Positions 1 through 9,046 of a DNA stretch of 18,667 nucleotides are shown here, piece by piece. Within the stretch, counting starts at the first letter, position 1; each line of letters begins with the position of its first letter. The notes beneath the pieces were generated by a model. It worked only from the letters and a program-made list of their open reading frames with translations, ran no database searches and had not been told where the DNA came from. A program made the position numbers and the translations under genes. Origin of the DNA: Actinomycetes bacterium (GTDB taxonomy: Bacteria > Actinomycetota > Actinomycetes > Nanopelagicales > Nanopelagicaceae); contig BJFZ01000025.1 in assembly GCA_014190175.1 (NCBI GenBank), positions 1-18,667 of the forward strand, read 5' to 3'.

Positions 1-2168
1 AGCGTAACTGGTGCTGGATGACCATAGGGATTATCGACACTTACGCTGATTAGACATAATTTAGGAGAGAGTTTTTCGACCAATTTTTGATTTTGCAATT
101 TTGAGCCGTGATGGGCAACTTTTAAAATCTCAACCTTGCCTGTCAAGCGTTCCAACACCTTCTCCTGGCTGGCTAATTCCAAATCCCCTGGCGAAAAAAA
201 TGAGTGACCATGAATTGAACCAACAATTGAAATGCTGGCATTGTTTGCCGGTGACTCTAAAATCGGTTTCAGATCAGGCCAAATTACTTCAAATGAGATA
301 GCTGGACTCTTGAATGTTGCACCGCGATAAATTTGTGCGCTGGGGATACTGCCCAGCCAATTTTTCACCCTCGTAAATTCATCTGCTGGAGTCGGCTCAG
401 TAGTCAACCAAACTTGTTGCACTTTCCGCCCCTTGAGCAAACCTGGTAAACCTTCTACATGATCTGCATGAAAATGAGTAAGGATTAATAGCTCAACATT
501 ATTAATTTTTAACTCATGCAAACAATTGTCGATCAGAGTTGGGTCTGGTCCAACATCAATCACGACCGCAGAATTTGATCCTAGGGAAAGGACAATCCCG
601 TCACCCTGTCCAACATCACATACTGCCATTAGCCAATTTTTTGGGGGCCAACCAAATTTAGTTGTTGAAAAAACCATCAATAGGATTAAGATTAAAATTA
701 TTGGTACCTTGAGATAAGTAAAAGTCCGTAAAATTAATAAAATTATCCGAATTGCGATTGCAAGTATTAACAAAGTAATAACTCCCATCCAACCTTTACT
801 CCATCGCAAGGTTGAGAAAGGTAGATCAGCACAAAAGTTTGCGACTCCTGCAATCCACATCGCAAAAGGTGAAACTATGACACCAAGCAAATGAGAAATT
901 TGTAGAAGCGGAATAGATATTAGGCTCATGAAAAAACCAATAATTGTGATTGGGGCTATAACGGGTGCAACAATTAAGTTGGCAAATACACTCACAAGTG
1001 AAAGTTGCCCAGATATAGCGACTACAATTGGTAACGAAAATACAGTGGCAGCGATTGGGATCGCCAATGTTTGTGCCAAAAGTTCTAGCCGCTTGGAAAA
1101 ATACCGCAGCAAAAAACGCTCAATTTTTGGAGCGAGTAGTAGTAATCCAGCTGTTGCTGATACTGAAAGTGCGAAACCAGGATCAGTTGCTAAAAATGGG
1201 TTGATAATCAGTAGTAAACCAATTGCAACTCCCAAGGATGGAAGTGCCGCCGATCTATTCCCAGATGACCTTGCTGCAAGAGCCACAGTTGTCATTACCG
1301 CCGCCCGCAAAACTGAAGGCGATGGCCTTACCAACAGAATAAAGAAAGCCAGGGCTAACGCAACAATTACCCACAACGCCCTTCCCTTAATTCCAACTCT
1401 TCGGCATAGCGCTAGAACTAAAGCAGCCACAATCGCCAGATTTGCTCCACTAACTGCAGTTAAATGAGTCAACCCAGTTGCGCGCATATTTGCCGTCAAC
1501 TCAACTGATTGAAATGTGCGATCTCCAATAACTATTCCGGGTATCAATCCCATCGCCGCCGGGGGTAAACCCTGCACGGCATCGCGCAGCGCACTCCGCA
1601 TCCGGAAAGTAAGCCGCGAAATAGAGTTTGATCTGCTGAGAATCTTTACTTCGCTCTTTATAAAAATAAAAGCAGATGCATTAGTTAAGCGATAATCTGA
1701 AACTTTACCGTAGAAAGATATCTTGGTTCCAGGAATGAGATTCGCGACATCATTTGTAGTTGAAATTAAAATAGGAACTCGTACAGCTCGTCTATTTACT
1801 TCTTTTGTTCGTAAATAAAAAGTAGCTGATTGTGTCGTACGAAAATCTCCGCGGATTTTTGATTTACTAAGTTGTGGGTCAGATGTAACTACACCAACAA
1901 CGCCAATATTTGAATTTGTATCACCCCGAAATAGGTCGCGATGGAGGGCCTCTTCATGGATTCCTGAGATTAAACCACCTAGAAATATTGATATACAGAA
2001 TAGTTGTAAAACATAACTCTGCTTCGTGAGCAAAAATGTAAGAGCAATCACAAGTGTTGCAATTAATAGAAAGGTGGCTGGAGTTCCATAAAATAACTGT
2101 GCGCTGGCACATCCCACCCAAATCCCAACTGCTGGAAACAATAACCGAGCATCAGGAATATCTTTCAC
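1..2168 (-). CDS. comEC: ComEC/Rec2 family DNA-uptake channel protein (3' end off the window)
   Basis: Polytopic inner-membrane protein proposed to carry incoming single-stranded DNA across the membrane during natural transformation. I translated the minus strand by hand: the frame is open from a GTG at 2166-2168 to the window edge, 722 codons. The N-terminal part has hydrophobic segments and a DUF4131-like soluble region. The competence domain follows, with the family signature ATGLTHLTAVSGANLAIV (about residues 226-243) and many membrane helices. The C-terminal metallo-beta-lactamase-like domain has DVGQGD from residue 518, the metal motif H565-x-H567-x-D569-H570 and AHHGS at 685-689, all intact. 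The last visible residues (YGHP) lie near the usual C-terminus, so only a few tens of residues are probably missing. The GTG overlaps the comEA stop (GTGA), implying translational coupling. Certain as a family; transport activity is inferred. Confidence 0.95.
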   Translation of the reverse strand, partial: MKDIPDARLLFPAVGIWVGCASAQLFYGTPATFLLIATLVIALTFLLTKQSYVLQLFCISIFLGGLISGIHEEALHRDLFRGDTNSNIGVVGVVTSDPQLSKSKIRGDFRTTQSATFYLRTKEVNRRAVRVPILISTTNDVANLIPGTKISFYGKVSDYRLTNASAFIFIKSEVKILSRSNSISRLTFRMRSALRDAVQGLPPAAMGLIPGIVIGDRTFQSVELTANMRATGLTHLTAVSGANLAIVAALVLALCRRVGIKGRALWVIVALALAFFILLVRPSPSVLRAAVMTTVALAARSSGNRSAALPSLGVAIGLLLIINPFLATDPGFALSVSATAGLLLLAPKIERFLLRYFSKRLELLAQTLAIPIAATVFSLPIVVAISGQLSLVSVFANLIVAPVIAPITIIGFFMSLISIPLLQISHLLGVIVSPFAMWIAGVANFCADLPFSTLRWSKGWMGVITLLILAIAIRIILLILRTFTYLKVPIILILILLMVFSTTKFGWPPKNWLMAVCDVGQGDGIVLSLGSNSAVVIDVGPDPTLIDNCLHELKINNVELLILTHFHADHVEGLPGLLKGRKVQQVWLTTEPTPADEFTRVKNWLGSIPSAQIYRGATFKSPAISFEVIWPDLKPILESPANNASISIVGSIHGHSFFSPGDLELASQEKVLERLTGKVEILKVAHHGSKLQNQKLVEKLSPKLCLISVSVDNPYGHPAPVT

Positions 2169-2845
2169 ACCACAACAACCTCTTTAAGTTCATTGAATTT
2201 TGCATCTCCTATTCCAGAAACTCTGCGTAACTCATCAACAGATTTAAAGTTTCCATTTTTGCTTCGCCACTCAACAATGCGAGCTGCTAAAACTGGACCA
2301 ACCCCAGGAAGGCCATCAAGTTCGGATAAATTTGCTCGATTTAAATTAACTTTTCCGCCTCGCGTGCCTCTAGAAGACGAAGAAACAGAATGAGTTGGGC
2401 TTGAACTACCCTCAATATAGATTTGCTCTCCATCTTCAAGTAATCGCGCCATATTCACACCACTTGAATCTGCACCTTTCCCAACGCCACCGGCAGCTTT
2501 TATGGCATCAATCACGCGTGAGCCTTGTGGTAATTCATAGACGTCAGGATTTTTAACTTTACCCGCTACATCAATTATTAAAATCTTATTAACTTGATCC
2601 GGTTGGTTAATACTTTGATTGCTCTCTTCTATTTCAATGCCTGAGTTCGAAGAGTCGCCCGACGCACTAGGTATTTCTTTAGCACCCCCACTCCATAATA
2701 AAAATATGGCCAGAGCTACTCCTGCTGAAATTACCAGTAAGGCGCTAATGAAATGTTTCTTTTCAATATTTACTCGAAATTTACTTGTTGATTCTGGAAT
2801 TATTTGGCGAAGACGTGAAATCAATTCGGAGTCTATTTTAGGCAT
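2165..2845 (-). CDS. comEA: ComEA family DNA-binding competence protein
   Basis: Membrane-anchored double-stranded DNA receptor that hands DNA to ComEC. The 226-residue protein has a short cytoplasmic head, one membrane segment at about residues 32-51, an acidic/polar stretch, an SLBB domain at about 88-146 (IIDVAGKVKNPDVYEL), a Ser/Gly linker at 147-165, and a C-terminal tandem helix-hairpin-helix domain at about 167-226 (VNLNRANLSELDGLPGVG, then VSGIGDAKF). This is the normal domain order for Gram-positive ComEA. The stop overlaps the comEC GTG start by 4 bp. No Shine-Dalgarno sequence precedes the ATG; instead a TACAAT box sits 6 nt upstream, suggesting a leaderless mRNA. Pilus genes needed for a complete uptake machine are not in the window. 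Confidence 0.95.
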   Translation of the reverse strand: MPKIDSELISRLRQIIPESTSKFRVNIEKKHFISALLVISAGVALAIFLLWSGGAKEIPSASGDSSNSGIEIEESNQSINQPDQVNKILIIDVAGKVKNPDVYELPQGSRVIDAIKAAGGVGKGADSSGVNMARLLEDGEQIYIEGSSSPTHSVSSSSRGTRGGKVNLNRANLSELDGLPGVGPVLAARIVEWRSKNGNFKSVDELRRVSGIGDAKFNELKEVVVV

Positions 2846-2851
2846 TTACGA

Positions 2852-2857
2852 ATTGTA
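2852..2857 (-). promoter_or_regulatory. Probable -10 box of the comEA-comEC operon
   Basis: Reading the minus strand, TACAAT matches the sigma-70 -10 consensus in 5 of 6 bases and ends 6 nt before the comEA ATG. A start of transcription 7 nt after the box would fall on the A of ATG, giving a leaderless mRNA. No convincing -35 hexamer was seen. The 81-bp gap to degV suggests that comEA-comEC can be transcribed separately from leuS-degV. Confidence 0.5.
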
Positions 2858-2926
2858 GAAAGATCTATTTTTATGTAATTTGGAAAGGTTTAATGGTGTA
2901 GATAAATTTTGCTTGTGGTTAACTTA

Positions 2927-3769
2927 TTAAACGCGAGGGGCGATTACTACCGCAATTGCGCCAGGGCCAACATGGGTGCCGACTACTGCGCCAACTTCGG
3001 TATTACTAACATCACCAAGTCCAGTTAATACGCTTCTAAGTCTTGCAACTACTGCTTCCGCCTGAGATTGCGCTCCTAAATGGTGAACCGCAACATCAAC
3101 TGCACGACCGGCCGTAGCCGCGACCGCCATCTCCTCTAACCGCACCATTGCTTTAGCTGCAGTTCTAACTCTCTCGACTGCAACTACTTCGCCATCATCT
3201 ACGGTGAGGATTGGCCTGATCGCAAGTGCAGTTGCCAATATCGATGCGCCTCTACTGATTCGTCCACTTCTGCGTAAATTCTCTAAATTTGCAACTGAGA
3301 AGAAAATTGAAGTTGCGTTCATCCGCAACTTGGCTCGTTGAATAACTGTTTGACTATCTAATCCTTCTTCAGCGGCCTGTGCTGCAGCGATCACGCCGAA
3401 ACCAAGTGCCATTCCGACCGTTCGCGAATCGATCACATGAACCGGAATTGGTGAATCCTTTGCCGCGATCCGTGCGGCATCGGAAGTTCCAGACATGGAT
3501 GAAGAGATGTGCAAACTAATAATCTCTTTAGCGCCATTTGCAGCAAGTTCTTGATAAGCAAGTAGAAAAGTGGCCGGATTTGGACGTGAAGTTGTTGCTA
3601 ATTCTCCTTTACGGAGGGCATCAATAACATCAGTGGCGTTTGGATCTGCTTCAAAATAACTTTTGCCATTCCATTGAACAATTAAAGGAACAACCTTGAT
3701 TCCTAATAACTTAATTGTTGTTGCGGGCAAGTACGCAGTTGAATCTGTGACAATTCCGATTTTTCTCAT
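2927..3769 (-). CDS. DegV family fatty-acid-binding protein
   Basis: DegV/FakB-type proteins bind a long-chain fatty acid; some act as the carrier subunit of fatty-acid kinase. The 280 residues match the usual family length. Visible family motifs are IVTDST at 6-11, TSRPNP at 60-65, the fatty-acid-carboxylate region SSSMSGT at 89-95, [12 protein letters not shown] at 161-172, and a C-terminal GTHVGPGA loop. Its ATG overlaps the leuS stop by 4 bp (ATGA), so it is translationally coupled to leuS. No FakA kinase gene is in this window, so whether it feeds a kinase is unknown. Family assignment is firm; the ligand is inferred. Confidence 0.92.
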   Translation of the reverse strand: MRKIGIVTDSTAYLPATTIKLLGIKVVPLIVQWNGKSYFEADPNATDVIDALRKGELATTSRPNPATFLLAYQELAANGAKEIISLHISSSMSGTSDAARIAAKDSPIPVHVIDSRTVGMALGFGVIAAAQAAEEGLDSQTVIQRAKLRMNATSIFFSVANLENLRRSGRISRGASILATALAIRPILTVDDGEVVAVERVRTAAKAMVRLEEMAVAATAGRAVDVAVHHLGAQSQAEAVVARLRSVLTGLGDVSNTEVGAVVGTHVGPGAIAVVIAPRV

Positions 3770-6240
3770 GTTGTCACGACATTTACTAACTTTGGAGCGC
3801 GGGTAATAATTTTGACGACATTTGCACCAGCAAGTGCTTCAACCATCGCTGGATCTGCCAACGCCATCTTTTCTAATTCAGCATCAGTAATCTCTGGATC
3901 AACTTCAAGACGGGCTTTTATCTTGCCCAAAACTTGAACTACACAAGTAACGCTCTGCACTTTAACTAACGAAGGATCTACAGTCGGCCAGCCAGCAAGT
4001 GCTACTGCAGGTTTATGACCTAACCGCTCCCACATCTCTTCGGCGGTGTATGGCGCAATTAATGAAAGCATGATGGCAATCGCCTCGACAGCTTCTCGAA
4101 CTGCTGGGTCCTTTGATCCCGGTCCAGAATCGATCGCTTTACGCGCTGCATTTACTAACTCCATGATTCGTGCAACGGCCACGTTGAATCTAAATGATTC
4201 TACTGCGAAACCTGCATCATGTAACGCTTTATGAGTTGCACGACGAAGCTCAATATCACCCGTGCTTGGGTCAATTCCCACAGCTGATGTAACATCGCCA
4301 GATAAACGCCATGCTCTTGCTAAAAATTTAACTGAACCGGCTGGTGAAACATCTGACCAATCAACATCATCTTCGGGTGGGCCAGCAAAAACCATAGTTA
4401 ACCGAATCGCATCTACCCCATGAACATTTAATTCATCAGATAAGCGAACTAAATTACCGCGACTCTTACTCATGGCTGAGCCATCCATAACAACCATGCC
4501 TTGATTTAGTAAACGAGTGAATGGCTCAGTGAAATCTAAATATCCAAGGTCATGCAAAACTTTGGTGAAAAAACGCGAGTAGAGCAAATGCAAAATAGCG
4601 TGGGTTACTCCCCCAACATATTGATCAACCGGCAGCCATGTCTTAACTGCTTCTAGATCAAAAGCCCGATCTGCAAGTTGTGGAGATGCGTATCGCAAGA
4701 AATACCAAGAAGAGTCCACAAAGGTATCCATAGTGTCGGTATCGCGCAGCGCTGGCTTTCCGCATTGCGGACAAGGAACATTTACCCAATCAGTAGCCCC
4801 AGCAAGAGGTGAGATTCCTTTAGGTTTTAAATCAAGTCCAGCAGATGATGGCAACTTAACTGGAAGTTGATCTTCGGGAACTGCAACTTCACCACAACTT
4901 TCGCAATGAATGATCGGAATTGGAGTACCCCAATAACGTTGCCTAGAGATCAACCAATCGCGTAAGCGATAATTTGTAGCTGCCTCGCCTAACTTTTGTT
5001 CTTTCAAATCTGCAATTATCTTGTTAATAGCTTCACTTTTAGATAATCCATTTAATGAGCCAGAGTTGATTAACTTGCCATCACCTGGCGTGGCAATTCC
5101 AGTAACTGCTGGATCCTCTAAATCGCTTTCAACAACGGTTCGGATTGGAAGATCCATTGTTTTAGCAAAATCCAAATCTCGCTGGTCATGAGCAGGAACA
5201 GCCATGATCGCACCAGTTCCATAATCTGAAAGTACGTAATCACTTGCCCAGATTTGCAACTTCTCGCCATTTACTGGATTAATTGCATAACGTTGTAAAA
5301 AGATTCCAGTTTTTGGCCTTTCAAGAGACAATCGTTCAATATCACTTATCGCTTTTACCTCTTCAAGATATTTGGAAAACTCTGCTTTTACTGGAGATGA
5401 GCCAGCAAGTTCGGCTGCTAATTCACTATCGGCGGCAACTACAAAAAAAGTGGCTCCATACAAAGTATCTGGCCTAGTTGTATAAATCGTTACCGGTTTG
5501 TCTCGTCCTTCGATTTCGAAAGTTACTTCAGCCCCAACTGATTTTCCAATCCAGTTGCGTTGCATTTGCAAGACTTTCTCTGGCCACTGACCTTCAAGTG
5601 ATTGCATATCGTCTAACAAGCGATCTGCGTAATCAGTTATCTTGAAATACCACTGCGTTAATTTTTTCTTGGTAACTATTGTGTCGCATCGCTCGCACGC
5701 ACCGGCAACAACCTGTTCATTTGCCAATACTGTCTGACAATCTGGACACCAGTTAACTGCAGATGCTTTTCGATACGCCAATCCTTTTTTAAATAGTTGC
5801 AGAAAAATCCACTGATTCCATTTGTAATATTCGGGGTCACAGGTATTGAAAGTTCTATCCCAATCAAAGGAACAGGCGTATCGACGCATAGATGCTTTTT
5901 GAACTGCAATGTTTTCGTAAGTCCATTCACCTGGATCTGAATTTCGTTTTATCGCTGCATTTTCTGCCGGCAAACCGAAGGCATCCCATGCAATTGGATG
6001 CATAACGTTAAAACCGCGTTGAACCCAATAACGGGCAATTACATCGCCAAGTGCATACGCCTCGGCATGACCCATGTGCAGATCTCCCGATGGATACGGG
6101 AACATATCCAATACGTATTTCTTGGAGCGAGGATCATCAGCGCGGCCAGAGCGAAATGGGGCAATTTGATCCCAAACAGGCAGCCACTTCTCTTGAACGC
6201 CATGAACGTCATATGTTAATGGTGTGGCTGGCTCTTGCAT
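3766..6240 (-). CDS. leuS: Leucyl-tRNA synthetase
   Basis: Cytosolic class Ia aminoacyl-tRNA synthetase that charges tRNA-Leu. The 824 residues match the bacterial-type LeuRS length. Catalytic signatures are [12 protein letters not shown] at 47-58 (the HIGH motif as HMGH) and AMSKS at 589-593 (the KMSKS loop). A four-Cys zinc knuckle is seen at about C165, C168, C182 and C185, and a second CxxC pair (CESCG ... CPQCG) lies in the region before [18 protein letters not shown]. The CP1 editing domain is present, with [10 protein letters not shown] at 254-263 and [17 protein letters not shown]. Synthetic and editing sites both look intact. It is followed by degV with a 4-bp overlap. A TACTCT box 7 nt before the ATG, without a Shine-Dalgarno sequence, suggests a near-leaderless promoter. 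Confidence 0.98.
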   Translation of the reverse strand: MQEPATPLTYDVHGVQEKWLPVWDQIAPFRSGRADDPRSKKYVLDMFPYPSGDLHMGHAEAYALGDVIARYWVQRGFNVMHPIAWDAFGLPAENAAIKRNSDPGEWTYENIAVQKASMRRYACSFDWDRTFNTCDPEYYKWNQWIFLQLFKKGLAYRKASAVNWCPDCQTVLANEQVVAGACERCDTIVTKKKLTQWYFKITDYADRLLDDMQSLEGQWPEKVLQMQRNWIGKSVGAEVTFEIEGRDKPVTIYTTRPDTLYGATFFVVAADSELAAELAGSSPVKAEFSKYLEEVKAISDIERLSLERPKTGIFLQRYAINPVNGEKLQIWASDYVLSDYGTGAIMAVPAHDQRDLDFAKTMDLPIRTVVESDLEDPAVTGIATPGDGKLINSGSLNGLSKSEAINKIIADLKEQKLGEAATNYRLRDWLISRQRYWGTPIPIIHCESCGEVAVPEDQLPVKLPSSAGLDLKPKGISPLAGATDWVNVPCPQCGKPALRDTDTMDTFVDSSWYFLRYASPQLADRAFDLEAVKTWLPVDQYVGGVTHAILHLLYSRFFTKVLHDLGYLDFTEPFTRLLNQGMVVMDGSAMSKSRGNLVRLSDELNVHGVDAIRLTMVFAGPPEDDVDWSDVSPAGSVKFLARAWRLSGDVTSAVGIDPSTGDIELRRATHKALHDAGFAVESFRFNVAVARIMELVNAARKAIDSGPGSKDPAVREAVEAIAIMLSLIAPYTAEEMWERLGHKPAVALAGWPTVDPSLVKVQSVTCVVQVLGKIKARLEVDPEITDAELEKMALADPAMVEALAGANVVKIITRAPKLVNVVTT

Positions 6241-6247
6241 GAGGCTA

Positions 6248-6253
6248 AGAGTA
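6248..6253 (-). promoter_or_regulatory. Possible -10 box of leuS
   Basis: TACTCT on the minus strand fits TANNNT and ends 7 nt before the leuS ATG at 6240, in the 43-bp gap after the dehydrogenase gene. No ribosome-binding site is visible. It is weaker than the comparable boxes before comEA and the cysteine desulfurase gene. Confidence 0.35.
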
Positions 6254-6270
6254 CCGCCTACTTAAATCTG

Positions 6271-6292
6271 ACTTAACTCCAACTTAACTCCA
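6271..6292. repeat. Two-copy 11-bp tandem repeat at a stop codon
   Basis: ACTTAACTCCA occurs twice back to back. On the minus strand the copies read TGGAGTTAAGT; the first supplies the final Trp-Ser codons and TAA stop of the short-chain dehydrogenase, and the second repeats the same bases just downstream. This looks like a small replication-slippage duplication. Confidence 0.8.
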
Positions 6293-7213
6293 GGTTACCC
6301 CGGTTAATTCCGCGCTGATTTGCCATAAAGATTGCGCTAATCCTTGGTCATAAGCGGTGCTGCTAGCACGGGTAAATTTTGGATATCCACGCATTTCTAA
6401 AAAGCCATTTGGTCCTAAATAACTTCCGCCAGGAAGATCGGCCAGAGTTGCAGCACACAAAATTGGCAGAGCACCTTTGTCCGCACTTTGCGCAAATACA
6501 GAATTGAAAAATGCTGAACCACGCGCCATCATTAATTGATTTCTCATTTCCGGTCCAACCATTTGTAAGTTGGTAGCTGACCAACCTGGGTGTGCTGCGA
6601 CGGCAATAATTTTCTTACTCTTGCTATTTCGGCGTTGTAACTCATTAATAAATAGTAAATTTGAAACTTTAGAGCGTGCATAAGCTTGCCAAGGTTGGTA
6701 TTCACCAACACCACGACAAATATCCATAATTTTTGCAGGTGGAAATTGTGCCAATCGATGTGCTTGGCTCGAAACACTAACAACTCGAGCACCCTCTTTA
6801 AGTTTATTTTGCAAAAGTCCAGAAAATGCAAAATGCCCTAAATGATTAGTACCCATTTGCAATTCAAATCCATCAACTGTGTGTCGAAGAGGAGTAGCCA
6901 TGACGCCAGCATTCAAAATTAAAATATCAATATCTTTGCTAACTTGATCAGCCGCAGAATGAACAGATTTTAAATTGCTTAGGTCTAATTCGATTACATC
7001 AATACTTCCACGAGATGCAATTGAGAGTTGCTTGGCCAATGCCAAAGTTTTTCGAACATTTCGAACTGCCAAAATAAGATTGCCCCCATTTTCAGCAACC
7101 TGTTTAGCAACTGCTAATCCCAAACCACCGCTTGCGCCTGTAATTAATACATTTTCGCCAGTTAAATCACGCGGCTTGCTCCATTTAGCGCTGATCTCTG
7201 GAAGTGCTGCCAT
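6284..7213 (-). CDS. Short-chain dehydrogenase/reductase (retinol-dehydrogenase-like)
   Basis: NAD(P)-dependent oxidoreductase of the classical SDR superfamily, 309 residues. The Rossmann glycine motif is TGASGGLG at 25-32, with a basic residue after beta-2 (AVRN, 49-52) that favours NADP(H). Further SDR marks are an Asp-Leu near 77-78, NAG at 101-103, the structural Asn at N123 in TNHLGHF, the catalytic Ser near 148-149, and Y178-x-x-x-K182. The overall pattern (TNHLGHF, HPGWSATNLQ) is that of the retinol-dehydrogenase/WWOX-like subgroup often found in actinobacteria. The substrate cannot be read from sequence. It stands alone between tRNA-Ala and leuS, and its 3' end contains a tandem 11-bp repeat. 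Confidence 0.9.
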   Translation of the reverse strand: MAALPEISAKWSKPRDLTGENVLITGASGGLGLAVAKQVAENGGNLILAVRNVRKTLALAKQLSIASRGSIDVIELDLSNLKSVHSAADQVSKDIDILILNAGVMATPLRHTVDGFELQMGTNHLGHFAFSGLLQNKLKEGARVVSVSSQAHRLAQFPPAKIMDICRGVGEYQPWQAYARSKVSNLLFINELQRRNSKSKKIIAVAAHPGWSATNLQMVGPEMRNQLMMARGSAFFNSVFAQSADKGALPILCAATLADLPGGSYLGPNGFLEMRGYPKFTRASSTAYDQGLAQSLWQISAELTGVTWS

Positions 7214-7271
7214 CGTTAACCACCCACCAATTTCCGAGTTAATTTAAATCAATGCGGTTCCGAATTGAGTG

Positions 7272-7344
7272 TGGAGCTGAGGGGACTTGAACCCCTGACC
7301 CCCTGCATGCCATGCAGGTGCGCTACCAGCTGCGCCACAGCCCC
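7272..7344 (-). tRNA. tRNA-Ala (anticodon GGC)
   Basis: On the minus strand the 73 nt fold into a cloverleaf. The acceptor arms are GGGGCTG and CAGCTCC, with one G-T pair. The D arm contains GCGCAGCTGGTAGCGC. The anticodon stem is CCTGC/GCAGG with loop ATGGCAT, so T33 is followed by anticodon GGC. The T arm is AGGGG-TTCAAGT-CCCCT. The discriminator base is A and the 3' CCA is not encoded; the genome continues CAC. It reads Ala codons GCC and GCU. Confidence 0.96.
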
Positions 7345-7372
7345 AAGAACTTTCCAGCACTTGAGGAGCGAA

Positions 7373-7402
7373 ACTCTAGCCGAAGATTTGCGCGCTCTCT
7401 AA
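7373..7402 (-). promoter_or_regulatory. Possible tRNA-Ala promoter
   Basis: On the minus strand TTAGAG (forward 7397-7402) and TAGAGT (forward 7373-7378) are 18 bp apart, with TAGAGT about 28 nt before the mature tRNA 5' end. This is a plausible -35/-10 pair in the 63-bp gap after the amidohydrolase gene. It is a match by eye only. Confidence 0.3.
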
Positions 7403-7407
7403 TCCGA

Positions 7408-9003
7408 CTATTTACGGCGCAAAACCCGTCCTGGCCGCTTTAATGTATGTTGGCTTTCATCAACCACAATTGTTCCATTGACTATAACTTGTTGGATACC
7501 TACTGGATAAACGCAAGGATTTTCAAGAGTTGAGTCACTGCGGACTTTATCAGCGTCAAAAATCACCAGATCAGCAAACCAACCCTCTTTGATCTCTCCA
7601 CGAGTTTTCAAAGCAAAACGTTGCGCTGGTTTTGATGACATCTTATGAATTGCAGATTCAAGAGTTAAGGTTTTCTTTTCACGCACATGATGAGCCAAAA
7701 ATTCTATATGTCCGCAATAAGGGAATTGGCTCTGAGTTGCATCAGCAAGTGCGCCATGGTCCACACTGGTAAAACCATCTACACCTAATGAGAAATCAGG
7801 ATGTGAAATCATTTCAGCAAGATGCGCCTCGGTCATATTCTCACCAAACATAATAACTTTATCCATATCAGGACCGGCTGCCATCAAAATATCAAAGTAG
7901 CAATCCCATTCATCCTGTTTCATCTCTTTAGCAATCTCGGGGAAGCTCATTCCGGTGAACTCTGGGTAGTGCAGGCTGCCTTGTAAGCGAACTCGACTCC
8001 ATTGTCCTTTGTGAATATATCTCCAATAACGATCGCAATCACTTTTTAGTCGATCTCTAACAGTGCTTTCCTTTAGCGCAAGAGCAACATTTGCATAGCC
8101 ATCTTTTAATAACCATTCTGGCAAGATCGCAGACATTCCACCAAGTCCAAATCTAAATGGAGTGGTATCTGCGGCTACATCTAAGCCTTTATCTTTTTCG
8201 GCAACTAGCATCCCGACTGCACGCTCCCATGCATTCTCAGGAGCATTGGTATCAAAGCGCACATTAAAATGTGAAAGCTGCGCAACTACATTTCCAGTTT
8301 TTGCGATCTGTAAAAATTCAGACATGGAAGAGAAAATTTCAGAATCACGGTTACGTACATGGCTGGTGTAAACCCCGCCATACTTTCCAACTACTTTTGC
8401 CAAATGCTCAATCTCTTCAGTTTTAGCAAACTTTCCTGGCAAAAATTCAAGTCCAGTAGATAAACCTAATGCTCCGGCTTCCATGGACTCTGCAACCAAA
8501 TCAGACATGATTTTTAGATGTTCATCCGTAACAGTTTCATCGCCGTCGAGTCCAGCAGCATGACGCAAAGAGTTATGCCCAATAAAAAATGCAAAATTCG
8601 CCGAAACGCCATCTGCTTCGATGTGTGAAAAATACTCATCCATAGTGCGCCATGCAGGATCACCTTCAAAACCATATCCCTTTAATCGGCCCGCGATTTG
8701 TTTAACTGATTTTGGGGTGATTGGTGCGCTCGAAAATCCACAGTTGCCAACAATTTCAGTAGTAACGCCTTGCCGAACCGTACTTTGGGCGAGTGGATTT
8801 ACATGCATTGTAAAATCTGAGTGGCTATGTGGGTCAACAAATCCTGGCGAAACAATTAATCCAGTGGCATCAATCTCGCGATTAGCCGCAGATACCCGAC
8901 CTATCTCAACAATCTGGTCATTTAAAATTCCTACGTCAGCTTGATAACGCTGAGAGCCTGTTCCATCAATTACCAAACCACCACGAATTGCGATATCGAT
9001 CAT
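7408..9003 (-). CDS. D-aminoacylase / N-acyl-D-amino-acid deacylase family amidohydrolase
   Basis: Metal-dependent hydrolase of the amidohydrolase superfamily, 531 residues, typical for N-acyl-D-amino-acid deacylases, which release D-amino acids from N-acyl forms. The N-terminal beta strands and PGFVDPHSHSD give metal ligands H59 and H61; NCG places the family's bridging cysteine at C88. SHVR gives H215, LSHF gives H245, and LGVDG gives the likely catalytic D409. A C-terminal composite domain (GEIKEGWFADLVIFDADKV) is typical. The family's usual HPR-x-x-GTF segment after the catalytic Asp is not recognisable here, which reads QFPYCGHIEFL, so the substrate may differ. It has its own TAATTT box 6 nt before ATG and no Shine-Dalgarno sequence. 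It could be used on peptidoglycan-derived D-amino-acid derivatives; that is inference. Confidence 0.85.
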   Translation of the reverse strand: MIDIAIRGGLVIDGTGSQRYQADVGILNDQIVEIGRVSAANREIDATGLIVSPGFVDPHSHSDFTMHVNPLAQSTVRQGVTTEIVGNCGFSSAPITPKSVKQIAGRLKGYGFEGDPAWRTMDEYFSHIEADGVSANFAFFIGHNSLRHAAGLDGDETVTDEHLKIMSDLVAESMEAGALGLSTGLEFLPGKFAKTEEIEHLAKVVGKYGGVYTSHVRNRDSEIFSSMSEFLQIAKTGNVVAQLSHFNVRFDTNAPENAWERAVGMLVAEKDKGLDVAADTTPFRFGLGGMSAILPEWLLKDGYANVALALKESTVRDRLKSDCDRYWRYIHKGQWSRVRLQGSLHYPEFTGMSFPEIAKEMKQDEWDCYFDILMAAGPDMDKVIMFGENMTEAHLAEMISHPDFSLGVDGFTSVDHGALADATQSQFPYCGHIEFLAHHVREKKTLTLESAIHKMSSKPAQRFALKTRGEIKEGWFADLVIFDADKVRSDSTLENPCVYPVGIQQVIVNGTIVVDESQHTLKRPGRVLRRK

Positions 9004-9009
9004 TGGGGA

Positions 9010-9015
9010 AAATTA
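9010..9015 (-). promoter_or_regulatory. Probable -10 box of the amidohydrolase gene
   Basis: TAATTT on the minus strand ends exactly 6 nt before the ATG at 9003. There is no ribosome-binding site in the 43-bp gap to the phosphatase gene. The spacing matches a leaderless transcript beginning at the start codon. Confidence 0.45.
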
Positions 9016-9046
9016 CCAGAGCCCAATTGAACTTACTAGATCTAAA

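Noticed and set aside
928..1467. 179-codon plus-strand ORF
   Set aside because: It lies antisense within comEC, whose frame is intact and carries all family motifs. The ORF protein has no recognisable domain and no ribosome site. It is a shadow.
2846..2926. Rho-independent terminator after degV
   Set aside because: I found no GC-rich hairpin followed by a T run in the 81-bp spacer.
5489..5504. Second copy of the operator-like sequence GTTACCGG inside leuS
   Set aside because: Only the left half matches; the right arm is not complementary and it lies in coding sequence.
6363..6831. Overlapping minus-strand ORFs of 73 and 95 codons inside the dehydrogenase
   Set aside because: They are alternative frames of an intact SDR gene, rich in unlikely residues such as Cys and Trp clusters, with no domain signature.
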